Shown: positions 17,514-26,058 of the stretch, piece after piece
How the letters are laid out: every line of letters begins with the position of its first letter
Numbering within the stretch: position 1 is the stretch's first letter
Assembly: GCA_016841905.1 (NCBI GenBank)
Contig: JAENYF010000025.1
Span: 1-49,264, forward strand
Length of the DNA: 49,264 nt
From: Desulfoscipio geothermicus
Lineage (GTDB): Bacteria; Bacillota; Desulfotomaculia; Desulfotomaculales; Desulfallaceae
Reading direction: 5' to 3'
Program-made: the position numbers and the translations under genes
The notes under the pieces: generated by a model
Told to the model about the DNA's origin: nothing
Database searches by the model: none
The model's input: only the letters and a program-made list of their open reading frames with translations

Positions 17514-19702
17514 TGCAAATGCTCCCTCTGGGTACGGTAAAGGAAAAACTTACGGATAGCTTCAACCGGTTGGCTGGCCAGCGCAAAGTGCGCCGGGGGC
17601 TGGCCGCTTGTTTGTTTTTTGTGCTGCTGACGTTAATTCTATCCGTAGAGTTTATGCCCCAGCAGGTTAATCTGGTGGTTGGGCAGGTTTCGCCTACCAA
17701 CGTTTTTGCCCCGCGTAATGTCACCTTTCAGGATAAGGTAAAAACCGAGGAAGCCAGGAATCTAGCGGCTAATCAGGTGGAACAACAATATATAACCGAC
17801 CCGCGGGTGAGCGTGGATGTACAGCAAAATATATCAACGCTAGTAAGTGTAATAGCTGACATACAAGCTAACCTAGAGCTTAATGATAACGATAAAGTAT
17901 CATATTTTAAAAATGAATTACCCTTCACCTTAACAACAGATGTTTTGGATGCACTAGTTAAGCCTGACCCTAATAGCCTGGAGCGGGTAAGAAACAGTTT
18001 AACCTCCATGATTAACCGGGCAATGGAAGACAAGGATGGAGTAACCCAGGAAAATACAAGAGATGTAATAAATTCCCTGGTTGGTGAAATTAATAATCTG
18101 CAACTTAGTAGCACTTATAAAACTCTGGCATCGGAAATGGTGCGCTATTATTTACGACCCAATAAATTTTTAGACATTGAGAAAACCCAGCGCTTGCAGG
18201 AGGCAGCTAGAGAGACTGTACCCCCTATGATGGTGACCATTAAAGAAGGGGAAAAAATTATTGGTGTAGGGGAAATAGTTACCGAGGAACATAATGCTAA
18301 ACTAGAGGCACTAGGACTCTCACGCCCTATTCTGCCGGTTTCTTCAATAGTAGGCTCTGCTTTGCTGGTAATTTTATTAATGTCGGTGGTGCTTTTTTAC
18401 CTTTACCAGCAGAATAGAGAAATATATACCCATCCTGGCTATTTATATTTGATGGGTATCATAGTTTTGGGTGTACTGGGTGTCTCTAAGGCGATAATTG
18501 CCATAAATATCACCCAGTGGCCTGAATTCGGGGCCCTCTTGGCTTATGTTGCCCCCGTAGCGACAGCGGGAATGCTAATTGCTATTTTGCTGGATTCTCG
18601 GCTGGCCGTATTGGTGGTGGCCATGATCAGTTTTTTGCTAGGCTTGATGACTGGTGGCCAGATAAGGTTTGCTGTGGTAGGTTTTATCGGCGGTTTTGCC
18701 GGGGTTTACGGGGTGAGCAAGCTAAGCCAGCGGGGTGATATGGCTCGGGCGGGCTTTTTTTCCGGGGCGGCTAATGTTGCAGCTATATTTGCTGTAGGGT
18801 TGGTTGGGGATACGCCAATTGGACTCTTGCTTACCTCAAGTCTGGTATTGGGCACGGTCAATGGCCTATTATCATCGATATTAACTAACGGTGCCATCCC
18901 CTACCTGGAAAGTGCTTTTGGTATTACTTCATCATTGCGCTTGCTGGAACTGTCCAATCCGGGCAACCAGCTGCTGCGACGCCTACAAATCGAAGCGCCT
19001 GGCACCTATCACCATAGTTTACTGGTAGGTAACCTGGCGGAAGCAGCTGCCGATGCAGTGGGTGGAGACACCCTATTGGTAAGGGTGGCGGCCTACTATC
19101 ATGATATTGGCAAAGTGAAGCGGCCATTCTTCTTTATTGAAAACCAGATCGGGGGGGAAAACCCCCATGAAAAAATTGCGCCCACCCTCAGCACCTTGAT
19201 TCTAACTTCGCATGTCAAAGACGGGGTGGAGTTGGCCCGCGAGCATAAATTGCCTCAGGGTATTATTGAAATAATTGAACAGCATCACGGCCAAAGTATG
19301 TGCAGTTTCTTTTATCAAAAAGCCCTGGAAAATAATAAAAATGAAAGCATTACCGAGGATGATTTTAGGTACGAAGGTCCCAAGCCTCAGACTAAAGAAG
19401 CCGCCATTGTGATGCTGGCCGATGCTATAGAGGCAGCAACCCGCGCCATGCAAAACCGTACCCCCGGCCGGGTGGAGGGTTTAGTCCATAAAATCATCAA
19501 GGACAAGCTTATGGACGGGCAGCTGGCTGAATGTGACCTGACCATGAAGGACTTGAATATTATTGCCAACTCATTTATCCGAGTGCTGTCTGGAATATTC
19601 CATAATAGGATAGAGTACCCGGATATGACCAAGGAAATAGAGCGCAGAAAGAATAAACGTGTCGGTACCCGTAAACAGCTTGCCGGAAAAGGTGCCGGTT
19701 GA
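17513..19702 (+). CDS. yqfF: 7TM-HD c-di-AMP phosphodiesterase (PgpH/YqfF)
   Basis: PgpH-type proteins degrade cyclic di-AMP at the membrane. An N-terminal transmembrane helix (about residues 28-47) leads to the extracellular 7TMR-HDED domain, seven transmembrane helices (about 280-460), and a cytoplasmic HD domain with YHHSLLVGNLAEAA and the HDIG motif in YYHDIGKVKRP. ATG 17513 overlaps the phoH stop (TGATG); GTG 17510 and ATG 17519 are alternatives, the last with better spacing to GAGGTG. The final ~15 residues (KRVGTRKQLAGKGAG) lie within a DNA repeat shared with the ybeY start. Confidence 0.94.
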   Translation: MQMLPLGTVKEKLTDSFNRLAGQRKVRRGLAACLFFVLLTLILSVEFMPQQVNLVVGQVSPTNVFAPRNVTFQDKVKTEEARNLAANQVEQQYITDPRVSVDVQQNISTLVSVIADIQANLELNDNDKVSYFKNELPFTLTTDVLDALVKPDPNSLERVRNSLTSMINRAMEDKDGVTQENTRDVINSLVGEINNLQLSSTYKTLASEMVRYYLRPNKFLDIEKTQRLQEAARETVPPMMVTIKEGEKIIGVGEIVTEEHNAKLEALGLSRPILPVSSIVGSALLVILLMSVVLFYLYQQNREIYTHPGYLYLMGIIVLGVLGVSKAIIAINITQWPEFGALLAYVAPVATAGMLIAILLDSRLAVLVVAMISFLLGLMTGGQIRFAVVGFIGGFAGVYGVSKLSQRGDMARAGFFSGAANVAAIFAVGLVGDTPIGLLLTSSLVLGTVNGLLSSILTNGAIPYLESAFGITSSLRLLELSNPGNQLLRRLQIEAPGTYHHSLLVGNLAEAAADAVGGDTLLVRVAAYYHDIGKVKRPFFFIENQIGGENPHEKIAPTLSTLILTSHVKDGVELAREHKLPQGIIEIIEQHHGQSMCSFFYQKALENNKNESITEDDFRYEGPKPQTKEAAIVMLADAIEAATRAMQNRTPGRVEGLVHKIIKDKLMDGQLAECDLTMKDLNIIANSFIRVLSGIFHNRIEYPDMTKEIERRKNKRVGTRKQLAGKGAG

Positions 19703-19813
19703 TACCGTTCTAATGGTAACTTGATGGGTTCTCGTCATAACCAGGCAAATAGAAAGGAGCATGAGTAACGTGTCGGTACTTGTAAGCAACTTGCAGGGAA
19801 AGGTACTAGTTGA
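19627..19813 (+). repeat. Direct duplication joining the yqfF tail and ybeY head
   Basis: Bases 19658-19702 (end of yqfF) and 19769-19813 (start of ybeY) align over 45 positions with 9 mismatches (80%), period 111. With one single-base gap the similarity continues upstream (19627-19657 versus 19739-19768, about 21 of 30). The two copies are translated in different frames: copy 1 encodes the YqfF C-terminus, copy 2 the YbeY N-terminus. In the yqfF frame copy 2 still reads RVGTCKQLAGKGTS and a stop. Confidence 0.8.
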
Positions 19814-20270
19814 AAGCAAGCTGGAGGAACTGCTCACCCGGGTGGTGGAGCAGGCGCTTGGCGAGCATGATATACCTGAGAATGCCGAAGTAAGCCTAGT
19901 GTTTGTTGACGATGCATATATATCCGTCCTGAACCAGCAGTATCGAGGTATTGACGGACCCACGGATGTGTTAAGCTTTGCTATGCTGGAGGGGCCTGAC
20001 ATGCCTGGATGTGAAGAGGAGCAACTGCTGGGTGATGTGGTGGTCTCCATGGAAACTGCCCAGCGGCAGGCAGGAGAATATGGCCACAGCTTTAACAGGG
20101 AAGTGGCCTATTTAACGGTTCACGGGGTACTTCACTTATTGGGTTACGATCACCAGACCTTGCCGGATAAACAAAAGATGCGGGTCCAGGAAGAAAACAT
20201 CTTAACCCGGGCAGGCCTATTTGCTCCTCAAGTGCCTAGTGTTGAAAATGGAGAATTGACCACCCGGTAA
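19761..20270 (+). CDS. ybeY: YbeY endoribonuclease, 16S rRNA maturation
   Basis: YbeY is a zinc-dependent single-strand endoribonuclease for 16S rRNA 3' processing and ribosome quality control. The diagnostic zinc motif HGVLHLLGYDH is present, as are SLVFVDDAYISVLNQQYRG and PTDVLSFAM. ATG 19761 follows AAAGGAGC. The first ~18 residues are encoded by the second copy of the 45-bp repeat shared with the yqfF 3' end, in another frame. Gene order phoH-yqfF-ybeY-dgkA is conserved. Confidence 0.95.
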   Translation: MSNVSVLVSNLQGKVLVESKLEELLTRVVEQALGEHDIPENAEVSLVFVDDAYISVLNQQYRGIDGPTDVLSFAMLEGPDMPGCEEEQLLGDVVVSMETAQRQAGEYGHSFNREVAYLTVHGVLHLLGYDHQTLPDKQKMRVQEENILTRAGLFAPQVPSVENGELTTR

Positions 20271-20290
20271 ATATAAAGAGGTGATTAAGG

Positions 20291-20650
20291 GTGCTACGCC
20301 TAATGCGCAGTTTTCAATGGGCTTTATGTGGAATTGTCTATACTGTAAAAACACAGCTGAATATGAAAATTCACCTGCTGGCGGCGGTCCTGGTGGCTGC
20401 CGTCAGCGTGTTTTTAAAAATGCCGCCGGGAGAGCTGGCTGTGCTTGCCATCACGATATTTATGGTGTTGGCTGCTGAGATGTTTAACACTGCTTTAGAA
20501 GCAGTGGTGGATCTGGTGTCTCCGGAACAGCATCGGCTGGCCAAAATCGCCAAAGACGTGGCTGCGGGTGCCGTGCTGGTTACTGCCTTAAACTCGTTGG
20601 CGGTGGCGTATTTACTAATCTGGCCTCGTTTGGAGGGCTCGCTGAGGTGA
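20291..20650 (+). CDS. dgkA: Diacylglycerol/undecaprenol kinase family protein
   Basis: Firmicute DgkA proteins phosphorylate undecaprenol to the cell-wall lipid carrier. At 119 residues it has three transmembrane helices and the family motif EMFNTALEAVVDL, with SPEQHRLAKIAKDVAAGAV next. GTG 20291 is the only reasonable start, preceded by AGAGGTG and AAGG. cdd starts 4 bases after its stop, in the usual operon order. Confidence 0.93.
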   Translation: MLRLMRSFQWALCGIVYTVKTQLNMKIHLLAAVLVAAVSVFLKMPPGELAVLAITIFMVLAAEMFNTALEAVVDLVSPEQHRLAKIAKDVAAGAVLVTALNSLAVAYLLIWPRLEGSLR

Positions 20651-20654
20651 TTTA

Positions 20655-21047
20655 ATGGTACCGGAAGAATTGATTTCGCTGGCAATGAAGGCCAGGCAAA
20701 ACGCTTATGCTCCCTATTCAGGCTTTGCCGTAGGGGCAGCACTGTTGGCCATTAGTGGCGAAGTATATACTGGGTGCAATGTGGAAAATTCATCCTATGG
20801 GCTTACAGTTTGTGCTGAACGGGTTGCGTTGTTTAATGCCGTAGCCTGGGGGGAACGGGAATTCACAGCCCTGGCGGTGGTGTGTGGTACCGAGGAATAT
20901 TGCAGCCCCTGCGGAGCTTGCCGTCAGGTGCTGGCTGAATTTGGAGGTGACACTAAAGTGTACCTGGCCAACCGTCATGGTGCTTACCTGGAGACTACTG
21001 TTGCTGAACTGCTACCTATGGCTTTTTCGCTTAGTGACCATATTTAA
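20655..21047 (+). CDS. cdd: Cytidine deaminase
   Basis: Cdd deaminates cytidine and deoxycytidine in pyrimidine salvage. The zinc ligands are Cys53 (with catalytic Glu55 in CAER), Cys86 and Cys89 (PCGACRQ). The N-terminal AYAPYSGFAVGAAL and NVENSSYGL substrate motifs are present. 130 residues is the size of the homotetrameric form. It lies between dgkA and era. Confidence 0.95.
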   Translation: MVPEELISLAMKARQNAYAPYSGFAVGAALLAISGEVYTGCNVENSSYGLTVCAERVALFNAVAWGEREFTALAVVCGTEEYCSPCGACRQVLAEFGGDTKVYLANRHGAYLETTVAELLPMAFSLSDHI

Positions 21048-21071
21048 GGACTATGAAAGGAACGGTAAAGA

Positions 21072-21974
21072 TTGCATATGCAAGATCCAGTTTTTAAATC
21101 AGGTTTCGTTACTATTGTAGGACGAACCAATGTCGGTAAATCCACTTTGCTGAATAGTATGCTGGGCCAGAAATTAACCATCATGTCCGATAAACCCCAA
21201 ACAACTCGGCATAAAATTCAATGCGTGCTTACTGGCTTAGATTATCAGGTTGTGTTCATTGATACCCCGGGCATCCATAAGCCTAAACATAAATTAGGTG
21301 AATATATGGTAGGAACAGCTTTAAATACCTTGCGGGAAGTAGATGCTGTGCTGTTGCTGGTAGAAGCGGCTATGCCCGGTCCGGGAGATCTATACATGTT
21401 GGAACAGTTAAAAAAGGTAAACAGTCCAGTGCTGCTGGCCATTAACAAAATGGACCTGGTTAAGCCGGCTGATTTGATGCCCATTATGGCAGCTTTTCAG
21501 CAAGCCGATAATTTTGCCGAGATAGTACCTGTTTCGGCGCTTACCGGGGATAATGTAGAGCATCTCCGCCAGGTAATCATTAAATATTTACCTAGAGGAC
21601 CCCAGTATTATCCCGGTGATATGGTGGTGGACAGGCCAGAGCGGTTTATTATGGCTGAGCTGATCAGGGAAAAGGTTTTACACCTAACCAGTCAGGAGGT
21701 GCCGCATTCCGTGGCGGTGGTAGTGGAGGAGGTTGAACAAAGGTCTGAGGACCTGGTGGCAGTGCGGGCGATTATTTATACTGAGCGGGAAAGCCAAAAA
21801 GGTATATTAATCGGCAAGGGCGGTCAGATGCTTAAAGAAGTAGGCCAACGAGCCCGCAAGGAGATCGAAACATTACTGGGCTCACGGATTTTCCTGGAGC
21901 TAAGAATCAAGGTGAAAAAGGACTGGCGCAACAGAGATATCGATATGCGTAATTTTGGCTTGTTGGAAGAATAA
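21072..21974 (+). CDS. era: GTPase Era
   Basis: Era is an essential GTPase that binds the 3' end of 16S rRNA and assists 30S assembly. GTPase motifs are G1 GRTNVGKST, G3 DTPG and G4 NKMD; the C-terminal KH domain carries GKGGQMLKEVGQRAR. The start is unclear: TTG 21072 fits the AAAGGA site better, ATG 21078 gives a conventional MQDPVFKSGFV. A Thr replaces the more usual Pro in G1. A promoter for the next unit begins 6 bases after its stop. Confidence 0.95.
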   Translation: MHMQDPVFKSGFVTIVGRTNVGKSTLLNSMLGQKLTIMSDKPQTTRHKIQCVLTGLDYQVVFIDTPGIHKPKHKLGEYMVGTALNTLREVDAVLLLVEAAMPGPGDLYMLEQLKKVNSPVLLAINKMDLVKPADLMPIMAAFQQADNFAEIVPVSALTGDNVEHLRQVIIKYLPRGPQYYPGDMVVDRPERFIMAELIREKVLHLTSQEVPHSVAVVVEEVEQRSEDLVAVRAIIYTERESQKGILIGKGGQMLKEVGQRARKEIETLLGSRIFLELRIKVKKDWRNRDIDMRNFGLLEE

Positions 21975-21980
21975 ATCACT

Positions 21981-22009
21981 TTGACAATAATAAATGAAAG
22001 TAATAATAT
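21981..22009 (+). promoter_or_regulatory. Sigma-A promoter of the M-box/corA transcript
   Basis: TTGACA (21981-21986), 17 bases, TAATAT (22004-22009). The start point would fall just upstream of the M-box, as expected for a riboswitch leader. Confidence 0.7.
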
Positions 22010-22031
22010 GTATGTGGCATAATAACTAAAT

Positions 22032-22195
22032 AACGTTCTTCGTTAGGTGAGGCTACTATACAGACACAGGCCACTGCCCAGAAATGTCGAGAGACAGGAA
22101 CGGGTTAACAGGTATTGCCGAATTAAGGTTTTACTTAATGTGGCTGAGATTACTCTCTAGCTGTATAGAGCTAAAACTTGCACGAGTGAAGAAGG
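22032..22195 (+). promoter_or_regulatory. M-box (ykoK) magnesium riboswitch
   Basis: The leader contains the conserved M-box blocks in order: CGTTAGGTGAGGCT, CACAGGCCACTGCCCAGAAA, GTCGAGAGAC, AACAGGTATTGCCGAATTAA, TACTTAATGTGGCTGAGATT and GAGCTAAAACTTGCACGAGT. M-boxes sense Mg2+ and switch off Mg2+ transporters. Downstream, CTTCA/TGAAG followed by GGCCTTTT (about 22214-22240) could be the terminator. It directly precedes corA. Confidence 0.93.
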
Positions 22196-22266
22196 CGGAT
22201 GCTGTTATTGGTCTTCATCATCTTTTGAAGGCCTTTTAAATTATTTGACGAAAGGGGGTAACCTGC

Positions 22267-22368
22267 ATGGAAGAATCTCCTCACCGACGAGGTTTGGCTG
22301 TTCCAAATGATATAAAACTGCATGACTTCCGTGGAGGTGACTCTCATGATCAAAACGTATTTCTATGA
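22267..22368 (+). CDS. Possible 33-residue leader peptide overlapping corA start
   Basis: An ATG 8 bases after a strong AAAGGGGG site opens a 33-codon frame (MEESPHRRGLAVPNDIKLHD then FRGGDSHDQNVFL) that runs 23 bases into corA in another frame. The ribosome site is stronger than many in the window and is otherwise unused. It could be a leader peptide coupling translation to corA. No family match is recognised, and it may be chance. Confidence 0.35.
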   Translation: MEESPHRRGLAVPNDIKLHDFRGGDSHDQNVFL

Positions 22369-23320
22369 TGCCACCCGGAAACAGTTAGTTCATGATGTAG
22401 ATTTGTCTCAAAAGGGTTTAATACAGCATGAAGATGATTTGCTTTGGGTGGATTTATACGACTTTAATAATGAACGCGAGCTCAACTATTTAGCCAAAGT
22501 ATTTGGTTTTCACTACCTAGCGGTGGAAGACTGCTTGCATATGAGTCCCCGGGCCAAGGTAGACGCTTATGATAAATATTACTTTTTTATGCTGCATGCC
22601 TTGCGTTATAAGGAAGACAGCGACGAGGAAATCACGCTGGAGCAGCTCAGTGTGTTTTTGAGCTCCAATTACGTAGTGACTGTACACCGCAGAACGCTGC
22701 CTACCCTCGGCCGTATAGCCAGAGAATGTCTGTCTAACCGGACCAAGTATATGAATCAAGGCTCTGATATGTTTTTGTACCACATCCTGGATGGTATTAC
22801 CGACGAGTATTTCCCAATTCTGGATCGCATTGACCAGCGTGTGGATGAGCTTGAGGACCAGCTGTACGAGCAGACTAACAAGGAAATTACTGAGGAATTT
22901 ATGGCCTTGAAAAGGACGATTCTTTCCATGCGCAGGGCTATCTTACCGCAAAAGAGGATGTTTTCCGGTCTCAACGGCCAGTTCGTATTTCAGATTTCCA
23001 AAGAAAGTGAACCGTACTACCTGGACCTAGTGGATCATATCGAGCGTATTGTCGACTCCATTGAAGGCTTTCGGGATTTGCTGGATGGCGCCTTGGAGAC
23101 GTATTATTCCATCATTACTGCCCGAACCAACGAATCCATTCGTGTACTTGCTGTTATATCATTTATTTTCATGCCCCTGACCTTTGTTACCGGATTTTTT
23201 GGCATGAACGTGCCGTTACCCGAACAAGAAAATATCTTGTCCACCGTAGCTATTACTGGTGGGCTGATGGTGGTGACGGGGTGGATGTTTCTCGTGTTTA
23301 AAATGAAAAAATGGATATAA
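22346..23320 (+). CDS. corA: CorA-family magnesium transporter
   Basis: CorA is a pentameric Mg2+ (and Co2+/Ni2+) channel. The N-terminal cytoplasmic domain (MIKTYFYDATRKQLVHD) is followed by a long helix and two C-terminal transmembrane segments, with the signature GMN in FFGMNVPLPEQ between them. The frame is open from ATG 22322, but ATG 22346 has GGAGGTGA at good distance. It sits between era and recO, where Bacillus has only yqzL, and is controlled by the M-box upstream. Confidence 0.93.
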   Translation: MIKTYFYDATRKQLVHDVDLSQKGLIQHEDDLLWVDLYDFNNERELNYLAKVFGFHYLAVEDCLHMSPRAKVDAYDKYYFFMLHALRYKEDSDEEITLEQLSVFLSSNYVVTVHRRTLPTLGRIARECLSNRTKYMNQGSDMFLYHILDGITDEYFPILDRIDQRVDELEDQLYEQTNKEITEEFMALKRTILSMRRAILPQKRMFSGLNGQFVFQISKESEPYYLDLVDHIERIVDSIEGFRDLLDGALETYYSIITARTNESIRVLAVISFIFMPLTFVTGFFGMNVPLPEQENILSTVAITGGLMVVTGWMFLVFKMKKWI

Positions 23321-23328
23321 CAATTAAA

Positions 23329-23357
23329 TAGACTCTCTCAGGAGGGTCTTTATTATT
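23329..23357 (+). terminator. corA terminator
   Basis: AGACTCTC-TCAG-GAGGGTCT forms a stem (one G-T pair) followed by TTATTATTTAT, 9 bases after the corA stop. Confidence 0.75.
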
Positions 23358-23459
23358 TATAGTTTTTAAGGTAAAAGTTTAAACAGTACATGCTCAAGTG
23401 GCATGGTATAATTTTCATGTGAAACCAAAAATTAGCGCCATGGTAGTTGGGAGGAGAAG

Positions 23460-24221
23460 ATGAAACTCTACAAAGTTCTGGCAGTGGTGCTGAATTCGCG
23501 AGAAATGCGGGATGCCCATCGTGTTTTAACCCTGTTCTCGAAGGAACAGGGTAAAATCCAGGTGGTGGCCCACGGGGTGACCAAACCAACCAGTCGTAAG
23601 CGAGGGGCGGTTCAGCCCTTTGCAGTCACTGATTTTATGTTGAGACAGGGGAAGAGTTTAGATAGTGTCAGCCAGTGTGAGGGTAGGGAATTTTTCCCTG
23701 AACTGTGGGCGGATTTGGATAAGCTACTGTATGCCGGGCATATGGCTGAATTGGTGGATGCTTTGACGGTGGAAGGGGATCCCCATGAAGCAGTTTTTGT
23801 CCAAATTATAAAAACCCTTCGGGAGTTGGATAAAACAGTGGATCCGGAATTGGTATCACGTTGGTTTGAGCTGCGACTAATGGCTCTACTGGGCTATTTA
23901 CCATACCTTAACGGCTGTGTAGACTGCGGCGCTGAGTTGAACGGTCCCACGGTAAGATTTAGTGCCCAGGCTGGTGGCCTGATTTGTTTCAACTGCGCTG
24001 CCGGTGAAGAGTATATTACATGTAATAGGGGCACGGTGGCAATAATGCATACCTTATTGAATTGGGAAATAGATAAAATCGATAGATTGCGCGCAGCCCA
24101 GTTGTCTCGTGCCCAAATGCGAACCATCATGCGTGAATATTTACAGTGGCACATGGAAAAGAGATGTCGTTCCCTCCAATTTATGGATAAAATAAATTGT
24201 TTTAATCCGGTAATTAAATAG
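23460..24221 (+). CDS. recO: DNA repair protein RecO
   Basis: RecO loads RecA on SSB-coated DNA with RecR. The N-terminal OB fold starts at MKLYKVLAVVLNSREM (HRVLTLFSKEQGKIQVVAHG), and the C-terminal helical part holds a zinc site (CVDCG and CFNC). The ATG follows GGGAGGAG. Length (253 aa) is normal. It follows era/corA and precedes the glyQS block in the conserved order. Confidence 0.94.
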   Translation: MKLYKVLAVVLNSREMRDAHRVLTLFSKEQGKIQVVAHGVTKPTSRKRGAVQPFAVTDFMLRQGKSLDSVSQCEGREFFPELWADLDKLLYAGHMAELVDALTVEGDPHEAVFVQIIKTLRELDKTVDPELVSRWFELRLMALLGYLPYLNGCVDCGAELNGPTVRFSAQAGGLICFNCAAGEEYITCNRGTVAIMHTLLNWEIDKIDRLRAAQLSRAQMRTIMREYLQWHMEKRCRSLQFMDKINCFNPVIK

Positions 24222-24318
24222 TGCATACTTATAGAAAGGTTACCCCAGATAGTATCATTTTCTGAGCAATTGGATAAATTAATCTAAGCGTAAATTAGAA
24301 GATAAGGGGGAACTATTC

Positions 24319-24804
24319 ATGAGCATTGACTTGGAAAAAATCGATTTAATTAGAAACAGAACCGGCGCTAGCTACCGAGAAGCCAAAAAGGCTCTTGACG
24401 AAACTGGCGGTGATGTAATTGAAGCATTAATCAATCTGGAGGAGACGGACCGGTCTTTTATTGGGACCACGGCACAAGAAGAATCTACCGAAAAGGTGCA
24501 AGGCCGGTCCCAGGATATAATGGAGCAAATTAAGTCGGTGCTGCAGCGGGGGCAGGATACTAGAATCAAGGTTAAGCAGGGTGAGCGCACTGTATTTGAA
24601 ATGCCGGCCACTATGGGGGCGCTAGGTGTGCTGGCTGCGCTGGCTAGCAGTGAACTGGCTATATTGGGGGCGCTCGGCACGGCTACAGCAATGGCTAAGA
24701 ATTACACTTTGGAGATAAATCACCGGTCTAAGAAAGGAGATGAACAGCCCGAACAAGCTGACTCCAATGATGCTTTTACATTTAATAACCCTCCCATGCA
24801 ATAA
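24319..24804 (+). CDS. UBA-like/DUF4342 domain protein
   Basis: The N-terminal ~45 residues (IDLIRNRTGASYREAKKALD, then TGGDVIEALINLEE) form an EF-Ts-type UBA helical bundle. The following region (IKSVLQRGQDTRIKVKQGER, then FEMPATMGALGVLAALAS) is the DUF4342 domain, with a hydrophobic stretch of about 40 residues that may sit in the membrane. The tail is polar. Function is not known. The start has AAGGGGG. It stands between recO and the glyQS T-box, a common place for it in Clostridia. Confidence 0.8.
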   Translation: MSIDLEKIDLIRNRTGASYREAKKALDETGGDVIEALINLEETDRSFIGTTAQEESTEKVQGRSQDIMEQIKSVLQRGQDTRIKVKQGERTVFEMPATMGALGVLAALASSELAILGALGTATAMAKNYTLEINHRSKKGDEQPEQADSNDAFTFNNPPMQ

Positions 24805-24892
24805 ATAAATTCTTGTATGCTAATGCAAAAACTAATTTATTTGACATCAATGACTTAATTTGATAAATTTATTAAAATAATTATTTATTGAG

Positions 24893-25130
24893 GGCAATGA
24901 GGGAAAGATTAACCATAGTGATGTGTACAGAGAACCGGTGGTTGGTGCAAACCGGTGGCGTGCTTTGGTGAAAGGGGTTCCCGAGCCGCAGGAGGAAAGC
25001 CGGTTAGTGCAGTCGGTGAGTAAAGCCTGCCCACGAAAAGAGGGCTGCCTGTACAGGTGGTCAATCAGGGTGGAACCGCGGGAAATGCCTCCCGTCCCTG
25101 GCTTAATGCCGGGCCGGGGGGTTTTCATAT
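24893..25130 (+). promoter_or_regulatory. Glycine T-box leader of glyQS
   Basis: The T-box sequence AGGGTGGAACCGCGG is at 25067-25081. Upstream, the Stem I features are visible (GAGAACCGGTGGTTGGTGC, then AACCGG and GGC), with GGC as the probable glycine specifier. Downstream CCTCCCGTCCCTGGC and GCCGGGCCGGGGGG pair ahead of TTTT as the terminator. Uncharged tRNA-Gly would favour the antiterminator and switch on glyQS. Confidence 0.93.
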
Positions 25131-25178
25131 TTTTTACATATAAATGCCTGATTTATTTAATGGGAGGTTGGTTACATT

Positions 25179-26057
25179 TTGAACTTTCAAGAATTAATTT
25201 TAGCCTTGAATACGTTCTGGGCCAAGCAAAGATGCATTATTCAGCAGCCTTATGATGTGGAAAAGGGAGCAGGTACGATGAACCCCGCTACATTTTTGCG
25301 AGCCCTAGGTCCTGAACCCTGGCGGGTGGTCTATGTAGAACCCTCCCGGCGGCCCACAGACGGCCGGTATGGTAAAAATCCCAACCGGCTGCAGCACTAT
25401 TACCAGTACCAGGTAATTTTAAAACCGTCACCGGATGATGTGGTGGACATTTATCTGAACAGCCTACAAGCCATCGGGATTGACCCGCATAAACATGATA
25501 TCCGGTTTGTTGAGGATAACTGGGAGTCTCCCACTCTGGGTGCCTGGGGATTGGGCTGGGAAGTCTGGCTGGACGGTATGGAGATCACTCAATTTACCTA
25601 TTTCCAGCAGTGCGGTGGGATCGATTGCCGGCCGGTGAGCGCGGAGATTACTTATGGTTTGGAACGACTGGCCATGTATATACAGGAAAAGGATAGTGTG
25701 TATGATATCCAGTGGATGGAGGGCGTCAACTATGGTGACGTGCACCACCGTGGTGAAGTGGAGCATTCCCACTATAACTTTGAAGAAGCAGACACTGCCA
25801 TGCTGTTTAAACTATTTGATATGTTCGAGCGCGAGTCGGTGCGGGTAGCGGCCAAAGGACTGGTGCTGCCGGCTTATGACTATGTTTTAAAGTGTTCGCA
25901 TAGCTTTAATTTACTGGATGCCCGCGGTGCCATCAGTGTTACCGAGAGAACTGGCTTTATCCACCGGGTGCGGAATCTTGCCCGGACTTGTGCGCAAAAG
26001 TATGTGGAACAACGCCAAGAGATGGGTTATCCCCTGTTAAAGGAAGAAGGTGCTTGA
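25179..26057 (+). CDS. glyQ: Glycyl-tRNA synthetase alpha subunit
   Basis: GlyQ is the catalytic alpha subunit of the bacterial alpha2beta2 glycyl-tRNA synthetase (class II). Recognisable stretches are [50 protein letters not shown] and [10 protein letters not shown]. The start is TTG 25179 after GGGAGGTTGG. Length (292 aa) is normal. It is controlled by the T-box and followed after one base by glyS. Confidence 0.97.
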   Translation: MNFQELILALNTFWAKQRCIIQQPYDVEKGAGTMNPATFLRALGPEPWRVVYVEPSRRPTDGRYGKNPNRLQHYYQYQVILKPSPDDVVDIYLNSLQAIGIDPHKHDIRFVEDNWESPTLGAWGLGWEVWLDGMEITQFTYFQQCGGIDCRPVSAEITYGLERLAMYIQEKDSVYDIQWMEGVNYGDVHHRGEVEHSHYNFEEADTAMLFKLFDMFERESVRVAAKGLVLPAYDYVLKCSHSFNLLDARGAISVTERTGFIHRVRNLARTCAQKYVEQRQEMGYPLLKEEGA

Positions 26058-26058
26058 T

